DNA of 64,000 bases. Origin: Leishmania mexicana MHOM/GT/2001/U1103. Its lineage: Eukaryota > Euglenozoa > Kinetoplastea > Trypanosomatida > Trypanosomatidae. The DNA lies in NCBI RefSeq assembly GCF_000234665.1, contig NC_018335.1, forward strand, positions 806,001 to 870,000. Reading direction: 5' to 3'. Under the pieces are notes generated by a model. The model was given only the letters and a program-made list of their open reading frames with translations, had not been told where the DNA came from and searched no databases. Both the position numbers and the translations under genes were made by a program. This document shows, piece by piece, positions 28,471 to 39,638 of this stretch; positions within the stretch are counted from its first letter, which is position 1; each line of letters opens with the position of its first letter.

Positions 28471-31400
28471 TTACAACCAGCTGCTGCGCTGCTTTTCCTT
28501 GAGCTGACGCGCCAGATCCTGAAACGTCAGTGCTGTCTGCGCCAGCTCGGCCGATTTGTTCTGCATCTCGCTCAGCCGCTCGCCGCGTTGCTGCAGCTTG
28601 CGCACATTCTCGCTCATCATTCGCCGGGCCTCAGTGAGGCTAACATTCTCGCGCTCCGCGATCGCCTTGAGTTGCGCATAGCGGCCACCCGGCGAATCAT
28701 CCGGAGTGGTTGCGGTGGCGGCCGCGGTAGATGCAGAAGCACCAGGCTGCCGCGTAGGGGCCGGGGCCTGTGCCGGTCCTGCTGCGCTACTTCCGCGCTT
28801 GACAGCGCCGAGCAGCTCTTGCTGCTCCCTCTTAGGGTCCGGTTTCGCGACTTGTGGCGCACTTGACGGCAGAGAGGCGGGGGTTGCGTACGGTGTTGAT
28901 GTAGGCGCTGCTGCCATGGGGGTGTTTCCGGCAGGCATCTGCGCCACTCCAGCCGCCTTCGTGGCGCGCAGCGTCTGGGACTCTAGCTTCAGGGCAATGT
29001 CCTCCCACGGCAGCGTCATGAGTCGCTTGAAGAAGCTCGTTTCCTGCTTCAGTGTCGGCGCCGGTGGCAGATAGCGTCCGTAGCCGCGGAAGGTGCATGG
29101 CGTGAAGTGGTAGTGTGGTCCGCGGAAGCAGGGGTGCTTGCGCACCCCACTTTCTTTCGAAGTACCCAAGTTCGCCTCCACGAAGAAGTGGCCAACAACG
29201 CCATTGTTGGAGCCGAGGAAGTACAGATGCAGCACGTTCTCAATCTCGACCAGCAGCACCTGAACGTTCTCCTCGCCAGCAAAGTCAAGAGTGGCGCACG
29301 ACTGCATCATCGGCTTGGCCGTTCTGCTGTCCAGGATGTTCACCCAACGCCAGCCGTTCGCATCGCGTGTTACCACGATGAGCGCGCCGCGGCCGTGGTA
29401 GACGCTGAGGTGCTCGAGACGCCGCGCAGGGTCGAGCCTGCACGTGGCGGCTGGCACCGTGCCCGCCGCCGTGACACTCGCCGCCATCGAGGCCGGCGAT
29501 CCAGTGGCGGGGAAGAGGGCGGACACTTGCACCACAGCAATCTCGTGTGCGCCAACGAACGCGATGGATGGGTCGATGCGGTCGTTGGCGGAGGTGTCAC
29601 GGCTGATTTCGTAGTCGCGCATTTCTCCCGCATCCGTGTTGTACGTGAGGTTGGCTTTGCCTGGTGCCCACGTTGTCTTGACGTGCACGATGCTGCCCTG
29701 GAGCGGGCTATTCCCTGTTGCCACCGCCGCACCACCCACCGTAATCGTCCACTCTACAGACGAGCCCAATACCTCGAACCGGACAGGCAGCAGCTTTGTG
29801 GCGCTCGTCGTCTGCGGCAACGCCACCCAGCTGACCTCCGCGCTCAGGCGGTAGCACCAGGCCTGCGGGGCGCCGTCCGCGATGCCAAACGCAAGCGACA
29901 TCGACAGCAAAGCAGCGCCAAGTGCGTCGCAGCAGGTAAGGGTGCCGTACTCTCCAGCGTTGTGCACGGGTGGCGAAATGGAAAGCGTGACTTCGAACAC
30001 CTTGACGTCACCCGACAGATTCGGCAGCGGCGGCTGCACCGCTGCTGTGACCATGAGGCGCGTGGCGGACGTGGCGTACTCGGGGTGCGCGTAGGTGATC
30101 AGGCGCATCTCGCTCAAGTTCCAAAGCAAGAATCCTTTGCGGTCCTTGAAGAGGCACGCGAGGCAGAGCAGGCCCGTCCTGATGTTGCTTGTTGCGGTCT
30201 GGCTGGCCATCCAGAAGGCATCAAGCGAGGCGATGGTTGACCCGACCGGGAGCAGCCCAGGGGGAACTTGAAGCATGAAAGGGCGGCCGTCGTCACCCTT
30301 GCCCGAAAGATCGACAAGCGCGACCGAGGAGTTCTCGAGCAGCAACAACACGCACTTGCCATCCTTGTAAACAGACACATTGCTCGTCACGGTGGACGGC
30401 TCCAGACGTGCATTAACAAGTACCGCCTGCTGCACCATCCGCTTTCCAGGCTCGCCGTTCCCGTCCAGTTGGAGCGCCGCCCGGTCCAGGTCCAGCACCA
30501 GTGAGCCGGTGTTACGACGAATGTCGTGTTTCATGACCGTGACGATGGACTCGGTGCTGAACACGCGCAAAATTATCTCCGTCGGCAGGAACACTGTGTG
30601 CAGCGAGGGCAGCACCGTCTCCAACACCAACCCGTCAGCGTCCTGGCCGATCGCCAAAGTTGACCACGGCACGCAGTTCGCCAAAGCTTTCGAGCTGACG
30701 CTGAAGGCCTCGTTGGACTGCGGTGACAGACAGACCGCCTGTGCTGCATCCGTGACGGTTACCATAATGCTCTGCCGCCACAAATATGCCGCATCTGAGT
30801 TAGCCACTTCCTTGACCTCCACGTCAGGCAGCGCGTGGCGCAGCAGTGCGTCGCCGCCGCGCAGAAGCTTCTCCCACGTTGAGGCCACTGCTGTTCGTTG
30901 TATTTCCTCGGCGAGCGATCGTATCTGGTTCTCGGGCAGCCGCAACAGCAGCGCACGCGGGTACCACGGCGCCTGCGGGCTAAGCTCGCGCAGCTCACGT
31001 ATGCTTTCAATGCCGCCCGTCTGACGGTTGCGCTTTGCCAGGATCGGCCGCAAGCCATCCTCGCTTGTCACGAACAGCGCCTCTAGGTCAACGTCTCTCA
31101 GCCCACTTGTCCAGTAGTTCGACAGTACGCACGGCTCCACGTGAAAGACGTTGAAGTAGTTGTCCACCGCGTTCACGCCGACGTCTGTGCCGTTGCCGCT
31201 TGACCCGGCCGCCGCCTTCTTCGTACGCGCCGCCTCCACACCACGCTGCGCCGTGTACGCGTTCAGGTGTGCGATAATGGCGTCCTGGCGCATCACCTGC
31301 TTGTCATCTAGTCGGATAACTATCTCCAGGATGTCGCGCTGGCCGTGCAGCAACATGTACATTTGGCTGTGCTTGTCGTTGGTGGGGTGGAAGCTGTCCT

Positions 31401-32388
31401 CAAGGGCAGTGCGGGCCATGCTCAGACCCACACGATACTCGTTGTACGCGAATGCGTCGACAAGTCTGGCGCTGGGGGCGCTTGGCACGCTTTGTGAGAT
31501 GTGCTGAGAGAGATCCACGACCCAGTAGAGCTCGGCCACCTTGTCACGCCGCTTCTTGCTCTCGTTCCACAGGAGAACCTTGGTGCTGTGCATGGTGACG
31601 GCAGCGACGTAAACGCCACCAGGCGTCACACGGCACGTGGCCAAAAGGCTGTCCTGCTGTCCGGCGATGCTGCTGGCATCAAAGAAGCAGCTCACACGAC
31701 CTTCATCAATGTACCACTTGCACACCCCGGGAACCCCGCCCACCACACCGATGAGTGCGTTCGGGTTGTTTGGGTACGAGTCCATCGAGAGCAGAGAGCC
31801 TGTGGTGAAGAACTTGTCGCGGCTGGCGGCGCTCGTGTCAATGATGGGGCCCGCCACGCCCTTGCAGAAGGGCTGGCATAGCCCGAGAACATTCGTCTCC
31901 GTGGCGGTCCACTGCAGCTGCGGCCGCTCCTCGGGGTTGTTCGACACCGGATCGAGACGGAAATAGGAGACGAGCCCGTCCTTGCGCCCCACCGCGCCGC
32001 ATGTCAAGCCCTGTGCGACATGCAGGCAGGTGAACGGCGCACCAGACCCCGTGCACCGCAGCATGCTGTCCCCGTTACCATTCACGCCAGCGCTGTAGTC
32101 CAGGCACAAGAGCGTCTCTGACGCAAGCACCAGGAAACTGGTGGTGCCGGAGTACACAAAGGCGTCTAGCCAGTGCACCCCGCCCGGCAGCGGTAGCAGC
32201 TCGCGGCACATCTCCTTGCCAAGCACGAGGACGTTTGCATCATCGCCGATGCAAACGAGCACGCCGAGGATGGCGTCGTACTTGCAGATGTGGTAGTCCG
32301 ACATAACCACTGTACTTTTGCCGCCCATCCGAAAGGGAAGAATGACACCGCTGTCGGCGCCCCCGGCGTCCTGCGTCCGCGAGAACAT
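28471..32388 (-). CDS. Tomosyn/Lgl-like protein with C-terminal R-SNARE motif
   Basis: This 1305-residue soluble protein ends in a clear R-SNARE motif at about 1251-1305. MMSENVRKLQQRGERLSEMQ aligns without gaps to the synaptobrevin helix, placing the ionic-layer Arg at about residue 1268, followed by heptad hydrophobics up to a final SSW. There is no membrane anchor after it. The first 1100 residues are beta-rich and consistent with WD40-like propellers (VLVCIGDDANVLVLGK, GTTSFLVLASETLLCLDYS, CGAVGRKDGLVSYFRLD). Residues about 1140-1240 form a Pro/Ala/Thr-rich linker. Propellers plus an anchorless R-SNARE is the architecture of tomosyn, which competes with synaptobrevin for Q-SNAREs and restrains exocytosis; Lgl/Sro7 are relatives. 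The start at ATG 32388 (MFSRTQDAGG) omits 59 Cys-rich upstream residues. Confidence 0.72.
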   Translation of the reverse strand: MFSRTQDAGGADSGVILPFRMGGKSTVVMSDYHICKYDAILGVLVCIGDDANVLVLGKEMCRELLPLPGGVHWLDAFVYSGTTSFLVLASETLLCLDYSAGVNGNGDSMLRCTGSGAPFTCLHVAQGLTCGAVGRKDGLVSYFRLDPVSNNPEERPQLQWTATETNVLGLCQPFCKGVAGPIIDTSAASRDKFFTTGSLLSMDSYPNNPNALIGVVGGVPGVCKWYIDEGRVSCFFDASSIAGQQDSLLATCRVTPGGVYVAAVTMHSTKVLLWNESKKRRDKVAELYWVVDLSQHISQSVPSAPSARLVDAFAYNEYRVGLSMARTALEDSFHPTNDKHSQMYMLLHGQRDILEIVIRLDDKQVMRQDAIIAHLNAYTAQRGVEAARTKKAAAGSSGNGTDVGVNAVDNYFNVFHVEPCVLSNYWTSGLRDVDLEALFVTSEDGLRPILAKRNRQTGGIESIRELRELSPQAPWYPRALLLRLPENQIRSLAEEIQRTAVASTWEKLLRGGDALLRHALPDVEVKEVANSDAAYLWRQSIMVTVTDAAQAVCLSPQSNEAFSVSSKALANCVPWSTLAIGQDADGLVLETVLPSLHTVFLPTEIILRVFSTESIVTVMKHDIRRNTGSLVLDLDRAALQLDGNGEPGKRMVQQAVLVNARLEPSTVTSNVSVYKDGKCVLLLLENSSVALVDLSGKGDDGRPFMLQVPPGLLPVGSTIASLDAFWMASQTATSNIRTGLLCLACLFKDRKGFLLWNLSEMRLITYAHPEYATSATRLMVTAAVQPPLPNLSGDVKVFEVTLSISPPVHNAGEYGTLTCCDALGAALLSMSLAFGIADGAPQAWCYRLSAEVSWVALPQTTSATKLLPVRFEVLGSSVEWTITVGGAAVATGNSPLQGSIVHVKTTWAPGKANLTYNTDAGEMRDYEISRDTSANDRIDPSIAFVGAHEIAVVQVSALFPATGSPASMAASVTAAGTVPAATCRLDPARRLEHLSVYHGRGALIVVTRDANGWRWVNILDSRTAKPMMQSCATLDFAGEENVQVLLVEIENVLHLYFLGSNNGVVGHFFVEANLGTSKESGVRKHPCFRGPHYHFTPCTFRGYGRYLPPAPTLKQETSFFKRLMTLPWEDIALKLESQTLRATKAAGVAQMPAGNTPMAAAPTSTPYATPASLPSSAPQVAKPDPKREQQELLGAVKRGSSAAGPAQAPAPTRQPGASASTAAATATTPDDSPGGRYAQLKAIAERENVSLTEARRMMSENVRKLQQRGERLSEMQNKSAELAQTALTFQDLARQLKEKQRSSWL

Positions 32389-33589
32389 CGTGTCTCGGAG
32401 GTGGTAAGGAGGAACGACTATGATGTCTGTATGGGTAGCGTCGATGTATGCGCTGTGTATAGAAGAGCAAAGGGCAATACGGCGCGAGTGGCAGAGAGGC
32501 AGGCAGTGAAGGACCGAGCTACACCCACCTACACACAGGCACACTGCGCACACACACACACACACAGACAGCCACAGACAGACAGGGAGACAAGACCCTC
32601 AAAGAGGGGGTGGAGGGGGGGGGGGCTGTCGTCGCCGTGTTGGTTGTGTGTGGGGGGGTGAGAATTAGTGGTCAACGCAACACACAACCAAACAGAAAAA
32701 AAAACGTGAAGAGGGAAGGGAAAGGGTGACAGACAAGTCCAACGTGAACTCTTCCGTGAGGGGCGATACTGAAGTTGATGTCGTCGAAGCAGAGGCCGCG
32801 ACCTACGGTGGTGAACACAGCAATGGAGAGGTGGAGGGAGCAAGAACCAGAGAAAGATTCGAAAAGAGCGGCAACAACACCACATGCAACGTTCGGGAGG
32901 GTGGGGTGGAGTGGGGGCAATGTGGGTAGTGTATCGCTGCGCAGAGAAGCTTGCGCACGGTTGTGCGGACGAATGGAAAATGAGAGAAAGCAGTGGGGTT
33001 GAAGGAGTCGCATGCTTGCGAGCGTGAAGGTGGAAAAGGAAGAGTGCAAGAGACAGCTTGAAGGGGCACCGCAGCGCGCGCCGCTACATCAACGGGGCAA
33101 TGATTCTGTAGGGCTGCCACCTGTCTCGAGAATACCGTGAGGTTACTGTCGAGGACTGTTGTTAAGAAGAACCAGGGGGGACCCTCCAGTCGCCGATGAC
33201 GTAATCGAAGGGGTCTCGGCGGTAGGCACGGCCACTGCCCCATTTAACCGAGTGAAGGCGGAGAGAGGCAGAGGGGCAGCGAGGGACAAAAACAACAAAA
33301 ACGCCACTGAAGAATGTGATGCTTCAATGGAGTGGAGCGGAAGGAGAGCAGGAGCAAGGAAACGCCACACCAAGGCAGCAAACACATAATCCGTGCAAGA
33401 GACACACAGAGACACGCTTCATGCTTGGGCCTGTATTCCGCCAAGATCGCCATCTAGCTTGGAAGCGAGGTGACGGAGAAGAGAAGGAGTGAAGGGGTAC
33501 CGTGGTCGCGTCATACCTCAATCTAACCCTCTCCTATCCTCCCTCACACCCCCCTCCCTCCAGCTCTGCGGATCGTGTACCCACAGCGC
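32389..33589. other. Intergenic region upstream of the tomosyn-like gene
   Basis: Contains a CA microsatellite (32550-32567), a G11 run (32615-32625) and polypurine sequence that would give polypyrimidine tracts to the minus-strand transcript. Short frames near 33070-33180 on the minus strand look faintly protein-like but have no support. Confidence 0.55.
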
Positions 33590-35272
33590 CACAGAGAAGC
33601 TGGCGTTGTGTGTGCGGTGGCAACGACAAGCAGCAGCTCAGAGAAAAAAGACCCAGCGCATGTACCCAACGCGCCTGCTGTGGTACGACTCGGCAGAGCG
33701 CTTCACCTCCATCAGGAAACTTATGCGGCTCCTTCGCAAGGAAGGGGAAGAGCCCCGCGAAACCACCCGTTCGGATCGTCTGATGCCAAGACCGCCGCCG
33801 CCGCCGCTGCCAAATCCTCCTCGAGGTGCACAATACAATGTTCGTGCGGCTCGATTCGGATGGCTACCTCCTTTGTTTCCCCATACACCACACGGGATGT
33901 GCTGATATCTGGGGCCTACGCCTACTGGCGGTGCAGGGCGACATCTCTCATGGTTAACCCGTTCTGCAGAGACTCGACGCGGTCCTACAGGGGTTGAGCC
34001 CTGTGCTGCTGCTCCCTAGCCGTGGTGGCGTTCGCATTCTCGTCGTCATGTGCACCGCACTCGCAGCGCCCCTTCTTGTTGCGACACTGCCCGCAGCTTC
34101 TGCCGGCCATTCTGCAGATCTATCATCTTCGCCGAGGGTCAGCTAGTGTTCGCTGCGCCGCAGCTCCGACGCGGCGTACTCGAGCGTCAGCGGAAGTTGA
34201 CGACACTTTTCAGCTGCGCACGGCGCGTGCAGCCATCTCTGTCTCACGATCCTTGGCCCGCATCCTCTCTAGCTGCCGCTCTTGGGCGGCGAGCATCCCC
34301 TGCGTAACACGCTGCGGAGACTGCTCCTCTGACACCTCTTGCATCTCCGGCAGCACTGCCTCCAGTTCAGCCTTCCATGTCACTTTCTCTTTTGGAAAAC
34401 CCCGCCTCTGCCTTCTTGGGCGCTGTGGCGCGGGACATTTTCAGGGGCGTCTCGCGCCCCTTGTGTTGCTCCACATTGCTCTGCAGCCTCTGCGCCTCCT
34501 CTGCTTGCTCTTCAACCGTCTGCTGGTATGAGGCGGAAGCTTTCTGTGTCGGCGTACGAAGCGCTGCAACCGCGTCGCTGCCCTCTTCCTTGGACAACTC
34601 ACCGCCGCCATCGGTCACCTCTACGCCATCTGATGTGGTGGCTGCCGCAGTGGACGAAGCCGTTACCTCGGCAGCAGCCCCGCCGCTTGCCGCTTCATCC
34701 CTACCGCGTACGCCTCGTCTGATGATCCGCTGGTGGCTGCGAGCCGCAGCTCCTCCAGCACGTGGGAATCTTTGCCCTGCTGCTGGAGCTCGTGCACGGT
34801 GTGGTGTGTGCAGAGTTGATAGACGTTGTACTCGGACCAGAGGTGGTGGGAGCTAGCGAGACGATTGTTGTAGCACCGCTTTTACATCTGAGCGGCGCGC
34901 AGAAGACGTGGTAGCGGAGGGAAATGGAGTGACGGAGACGCCAGAAAACGCGTCAGCGCAGGTACTTGCCGCGGTGGGGCGGACGTCGACAACGTCCTCT
35001 TCGTCCCTGAGGTTCACCAGTAGCCGAAAGAATTCCTCCACGATGGGTGTGCAACGGCTTCTGCGTCGAGGAAGGAGATGAGTTGGTGTACGAGGCGCAT
35101 AAAGGGGAGCCGCAGGAGGAAAGTATAAAACGTCTAAGCGGGAAAGGGTAAGGCCGAGGCGGACTCGAAGCGACTTCAGTGCGCCCAGCACACTCCCGCT
35201 GGGGTGGAGCACGTCGGAGTTAAGTGGAGAGAGTTGGCGAGAGTGAGCGACCAACGCGCAGGAGAGAAACAA
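33590..35272 (-). pseudogene. Decayed gene with multiple frameshifts, formerly part coiled coil
   Basis: Successive pieces in all three minus-strand frames look like one former protein. In order they include LRLPFMRLVHQLISFLDAEA (near 35070-35130), EEFFRLLVNLRDEEDVVDV (near 34985-35040), SEYNVYQLCTHHTVHELQQQ (34780-34850), SYQQTVEEQAEEAQRLQSN (34450-34520), KAELEAVLPEMQEVSEEQ (34320-34375), AAQERQLERMRAKDRETEM (34230-34290), SLKSVVNFRL and EYAASELRR (34140-34210), and VVYGETKEVAIRIEPHEHCI (33820-33890). Frame changes occur near 35110, 34870, 34700, 34375, 34205, 34180 and 33790, with extra stops near 33930-33950. The middle is coiled-coil-like. No family was recognised. Assembly error could explain one or two breaks but not this many. 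Confidence 0.72.
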
Positions 35273-36265
35273 CCTAGCAGATGGCGAGATCGAAAAGATG
35301 AACGCCTGTCAGGAGCGAAGGGTATGGCCAAGGAGAGCGCGCACATGGCCCCTCCCCCAACTCATCCCCACCCCACCCTCCAAAAGAAAAGGAATACGGT
35401 GACCCATTGTGGTCCTTCTCTCCCTCCGCTTTTTTCTTGGTAAAAGACGGAGGGTGGCAGAGATGTGAGAGGGTGAGGGACGGCGTAGACAGCGCAGTAC
35501 GCAGAGGCACCCATCAACACAACACAACACACACACAGATACAGCTACCTGACGAGCTAGCAAGAGAGACATCGGAGGAAAGGCAGAGGAGAGGCGCGAT
35601 AGAGCGAGAGAAAGCGAAGATGCGCATTGCAGAAGCGATGACGAGCGCGGCAAACAGTCGTAGGGAGAGATAGTACGACGTTGGTAAGAAGTACCGCGGC
35701 TGCGGATGCTTGGCGATGGCTGCATGCTGTAACGCGACAGTCCGCATCTGCACCTCAGCGGCTTCCTCGCCGCAGCAACACTGAGGTAGAGGAGAGGAGC
35801 AAGAAGAGGGAGGGAGTCGTTGAGTGGACGCGGTGTTCTAGAGCAGGAGGAGGCCTGAAACGGCCGAGGGAGAGACGGAAAAGGGGGGGGCAAAGAAAAC
35901 GCCCATCCCATCGCAGCAGTGAAGAACGCAGCAGCAGAATAACGAGCGACCAAAACGAAAATAATAATAATAAAGGATTCAAGACAGCGTGTAGCAGCCG
36001 CGCTGGGCTCGCGCGTCGCACCACAAAAGCAACAACAACGCATAACGTCGTATGTATCTGGCAGCAGGGGGCTGAGGTGGCACAACAACCAGAGAGACGG
36101 ATAAGAAAACTCCAGTGAGTGGGTGAACCACCACCGCTGGGAACGTCTGCTGCTTACGCACAGACACATACACACACACGCACACCTCACCCCTCTCTAT
36201 TTCTGCGAGAGGGAAGGCGGGAGATGCAGAAAAAAAGGCCCTCTGCGCTGTTGTCGTGCCCCTTC
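35273..36265. other. Intergenic region between the 611-aa protein gene and the pseudogene
   Basis: Polypurine-rich on the plus strand (35575-35660, 35800-35890), with an AAT run near 35960. A 293-residue minus-strand frame here is Ser/Cys/Leu-rich and pyrimidine-driven and is not considered a gene. Confidence 0.6.
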
Positions 36266-38101
36266 TTACGTCTCCTCTGGGCCAACGACAAGGAACGGGG
36301 CCACCTTGGCACACAGCGTCGGCACAAAGGGGCGATACGCAGCCGAAGGTCGCATCTCCACTGCGAGGAGGTGCTCCCCAACCGTGGTCACCCTGGCGTC
36401 AGCAAAGACCAATGTGGCCTGCACCGCACCGTTGGAGAGCCGCACCAATTCTTGTACCCCTGACGCGCGAAGGAAGAGCCGATGCACACACCCATTGCCA
36501 TTCCGTGCCTCTGAGGCCTCATCTGGGCCCGCCACCCGGTACTCCGCCGCCTCGTCGGTGGCACCCCAGTGTTGACCCATGACGTACTCATCAAAGGCGT
36601 GCGGGAGCCGCAGAATATTAGTGCCGCGTAGCTGTGAGGCCACAGGACGTACGAGGAACAGCACAATGTCATCGTAAGAAGGGAACAGTGGAAAGGCATC
36701 TTCCTCTAGCCTCGTGGACGACTGCACTTGGCACACCTCGCCAGGAACGTCGTCACACTCGGCGACGCCCCTGCGCGTAGCCGCGATGAAGCCGCGCCGG
36801 TCTTCCTTCACGAACGCCTTGAGCGGCGGAAGGAGGGAGCCTGGCGTCACACGGCCGTGCTGCGGCATCCACCACAAGCGTAGCGAGACAGAGCGCAGGG
36901 AGGCGCAGATGGGCAGGACAACACTGCGGTGCTCAATCACAACTTGGCACCAGTGCGACAAGCACTGAAGGAGGCAGAGCAGTCGTGAGTCCTGATGGCC
37001 GCCGTGCATGACCACGCCAAGTTCAAAGGCATTGTCAGTGACGCGGTGCACGTAGACACCACGCATGGCCTCACTCACACGCGCAAGCACATCCGGTTCC
37101 GCAGGTCTACTGCACTCCTTCTGATTGTGGCAACGGGGTCTGATGTGGCCCCGGCTGCCCTCTTCGGTAGGGTCATCGCGGGGCGCAGCATTGCCCTTGG
37201 AAGCCATCGCCAGTTGTACCTTCTCATCCATGGTGCGCGGCAGGAGAATGCACAGCGCCGCGCAGTGCGCCAGCGACACCCACGAGCTCACCGCGTCTTT
37301 CTTCGCCACTGCCACTGCACGGAAGCATTGAGTGAGACGGCTGTACTCGGCGGCGGAGGAGAACATGGAGATGTAGCTGCCGCAGGCGAGGGCATGGGGG
37401 TCGAGGAGCGCTAGCACCTTTCGGTGCGCCAGAAGGGCAAGCTGGCGACGCACGAAGGCACTATCGACAGTGTGCCGCGGCGCTGTCCATTGCCAATGCC
37501 TGGCGGACGAGGTTGCTGTCTGTAGAGGACTCATCGGCGCAGGTGACTCGTTCTGCGGTACTCGTATTGTTGGAGAAGGACGCGCCGTTGAGGCTGAGGA
37601 GTGCGTGTCGATGACGGAGAGAGCCGACGAGGACGGCGGCGGCGTGTTGTGTGAGAGGAAGCTCCCTGCATCTTCGGCAGCACTCGTCTCTGCCTGACTC
37701 GCCGATGCTAGTGAGGGTGGTGTTGGCACAGATGCCTCCTGGGCTTGTGCTGACTGTGGCGCTGACGGTATAAACTTGAAGTCGTCTTTCCGCGTACCCT
37801 CCATGTCCACACAGCTGTAGTCCGCCACCGGAGCAACTTGGTGAGGGCTCTCCGTGCCCCGTGGTGCTTCTTCGGTGGTCGAGGAGGGCGTGGTATAGAC
37901 AGTGCTTCCTTTGCCGTGCGGCTTCTTGGAAGGTGCCGATGATGTTAGCAGGTCGTCCTTCATCAACGACATCAGCATCTGCCCGACTGTGTCCGTGGTG
38001 CTGTGAGACACCAATAATCTTGATTTGTTGGCGCATGCGTGATGGTAGAAGTCGCAGTGCACCAGCCCCCACTCGACACCACGCGGCACGGTTGGGTTCA
38101 T
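36266..38101 (-). CDS. Protein of unknown function, 611 residues
   Basis: I do not recognise a family. The N-terminal about 50 residues (GVEWGLVHCDFYHHACANKS and QMLMSLMKDDLL) look ordered, followed by a Ser/Thr/Pro-rich linker (about 55-205). A C-terminal region of about 400 residues contains hydrophobic helices and strands such as FVRRQLALLAHRKVLALLDP, AFELGVVMHGGHQDSRLLCLLQCLSHW and FPSYDDIVLFLVRPVASQL. No transmembrane helix or signal peptide stands out. The uninterrupted frame, Leishmania-like codon use and position in the unit support a real gene. The start is the ATG of MNPTVPRG. Confidence 0.7.
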   Translation of the reverse strand: MNPTVPRGVEWGLVHCDFYHHACANKSRLLVSHSTTDTVGQMLMSLMKDDLLTSSAPSKKPHGKGSTVYTTPSSTTEEAPRGTESPHQVAPVADYSCVDMEGTRKDDFKFIPSAPQSAQAQEASVPTPPSLASASQAETSAAEDAGSFLSHNTPPPSSSALSVIDTHSSASTARPSPTIRVPQNESPAPMSPLQTATSSARHWQWTAPRHTVDSAFVRRQLALLAHRKVLALLDPHALACGSYISMFSSAAEYSRLTQCFRAVAVAKKDAVSSWVSLAHCAALCILLPRTMDEKVQLAMASKGNAAPRDDPTEEGSRGHIRPRCHNQKECSRPAEPDVLARVSEAMRGVYVHRVTDNAFELGVVMHGGHQDSRLLCLLQCLSHWCQVVIEHRSVVLPICASLRSVSLRLWWMPQHGRVTPGSLLPPLKAFVKEDRRGFIAATRRGVAECDDVPGEVCQVQSSTRLEEDAFPLFPSYDDIVLFLVRPVASQLRGTNILRLPHAFDEYVMGQHWGATDEAAEYRVAGPDEASEARNGNGCVHRLFLRASGVQELVRLSNGAVQATLVFADARVTTVGEHLLAVEMRPSAAYRPFVPTLCAKVAPFLVVGPEET

Positions 38102-38414
38102 CGCTCCTGCGTCCTTTCTGTAGGCTGCAATGTCGCTTCGCTAGGTGACGTTCTCCACCCAGGCGTGTTGCATCGGCCTTGACTGGACGAGAAGGATGAC
38201 GTGGGCAAATGGGCAGGCGACTTAGTCGAGAAGAACGCACCGAAAAAAAAGGGCTCGAGTCGAACACCAGCGGTGGAGGCCCATCTGCGCGTATGTACGG
38301 CTGTTCCTTCGAAGGAAATGGACGCGCACACTAGTTCATCCACATACGTAGAACACCTAATCCAGGCGAAGAGTCTGAGGACGCAACACCGTGTGTACCT
38401 GGCAAGCGCGCGTG

Positions 38415-38432
38415 CGTGTGTGTGTGTGTGTG
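38415..38432. repeat. TG microsatellite
   Basis: Nine TG units in an intergenic region. In minus-strand RNA it reads as CA repeats. Confidence 0.85.
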
Positions 38433-39055
38433 TTTGTCTGCGTGGTGGTGGGAAGGAGAAGTACGCCGCGCAGCCAGGTACCATGTGTGCGGTCCATCAA
38501 ACGCCAAAGGGTAGTATACACATGTATACATTATTATTACCAAAGGCAATGGGGTGGAAAAGCGCAGTGAAGAGAGTACCTTTTTTTGCGGTGAGTGGTA
38601 GCCTGTGCCCAAGCATATCCTTGTCGACCAGGCCAAGTGCCAACCACAGCGAGCACGTATGTGGGCACCGAAAAAAGGGGGGAGCAGGAACAGAGTCGCA
38701 GCTGTGCCGGTGAAAGCGATGGCCGACTGGGGCGCACTCAACAAAACAAGATGAGGATGGACATGCCTCGCCGCTTTCCTTCCCTTCCCTCCTCCCGCGT
38801 CATACGCAGTGCACTAGAGCAGAGGTTGGGCCGATAGCAGGCCGGCGTTAAGAGACCCACCGCCTCCGGAGAGAGGGGTGGGAGGAAGGGGAGGGAGAAG
38901 TCCCACTCATCTCCCGGGTACGCAGTTACCTCTTCGCCCGCCTTTTCGCGGGTCTATTGTCTCTCTTCGTCGTCGTCTCTGGTCTTTCATCGCACACCTC
39001 ATCTTAGTCTCTTACACTACCCAGTTAAAACACACATAAACGAGCGAAAAAAAGG

Positions 39056-39074
39056 CACACACACACACACACAC
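39056..39074. repeat. CA microsatellite
   Basis: About nine CA units, intergenic, in the 3'UTR position of eIF3k. Confidence 0.85.
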
Positions 39075-39638
39075 GAACAACGAGCAGGAAGGGAGGAGAG
39101 GCGGTGGCGCGTCCCGGAAAGTGAGCCAGCTCCGAATCCCCGAGCTTGTGCTGCTGGTGCGTGTAGGTCTTCCCAAAGACCCCCGCCCCTCCCTGGCACA
39201 CACACACACACCCCTTGACGACTGCAATGCTCACGTCGCTGATCCAGCGATGATGCGAATGGGCGAGTCGAGGGCTTGAGAGAGAAGGGAACGGAATAGG
39301 GTGGGGTGCAGCACGCGAGGTGGGGGGCAAGAACAGGGTGGGGCGGTCAGCGTCTCCGCACTATATCGCTCCGCTTTGATGTGCGTTCTTTTCCTTTTTT
39401 TCGTTCTTTTTTGTTGTTGTCAGCGTCGCCGTTAACAGTCGCTTGCGTTTCTCCCACGACTCCGTCGCCTCCACGTGTTCTCTTCACACAGTATCGCCCA
39501 CCCGTCCATCCGCTGTGAGCGAGCACATATGCGGCACTGCAGGCTGGGGGACCAACGACAAAAACGACACACCATATGATGCCGAACCAGAGAAAGTGAT
39601 TCCCGGTCGGGGGGAAGGAGGGATACGTTGGCGGTCCC

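Larger units (their letters stand above)
38102..39638. other. Intergenic region upstream of the 611-aa protein gene
   Basis: Holds a TG tract (38415-38432), a CA tract (39056-39074), purine-rich stretches (38860-38900) and T-rich sequence (39395-39420). No gene was seen. Confidence 0.6.

Noticed and set aside
29107..30240. 377-residue plus-strand frame
   Set aside because: Antisense shadow of the tomosyn-like gene, with no recognisable domain.
33070..33180. Possible extra exon-like or pseudogene tail on the minus strand (TVLDSNLTVFSRQVAALQN)
   Set aside because: An isolated short piece about 400 bp below the end of the pseudogene, with no linking fragments; too little to call.
35309..36190. 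293-residue minus-strand frame
   Set aside because: Made of polypyrimidine-rich intergenic sequence, giving Ser/Leu/Cys/Arg-rich text with no ordered segments; it overlaps expected splice signals.
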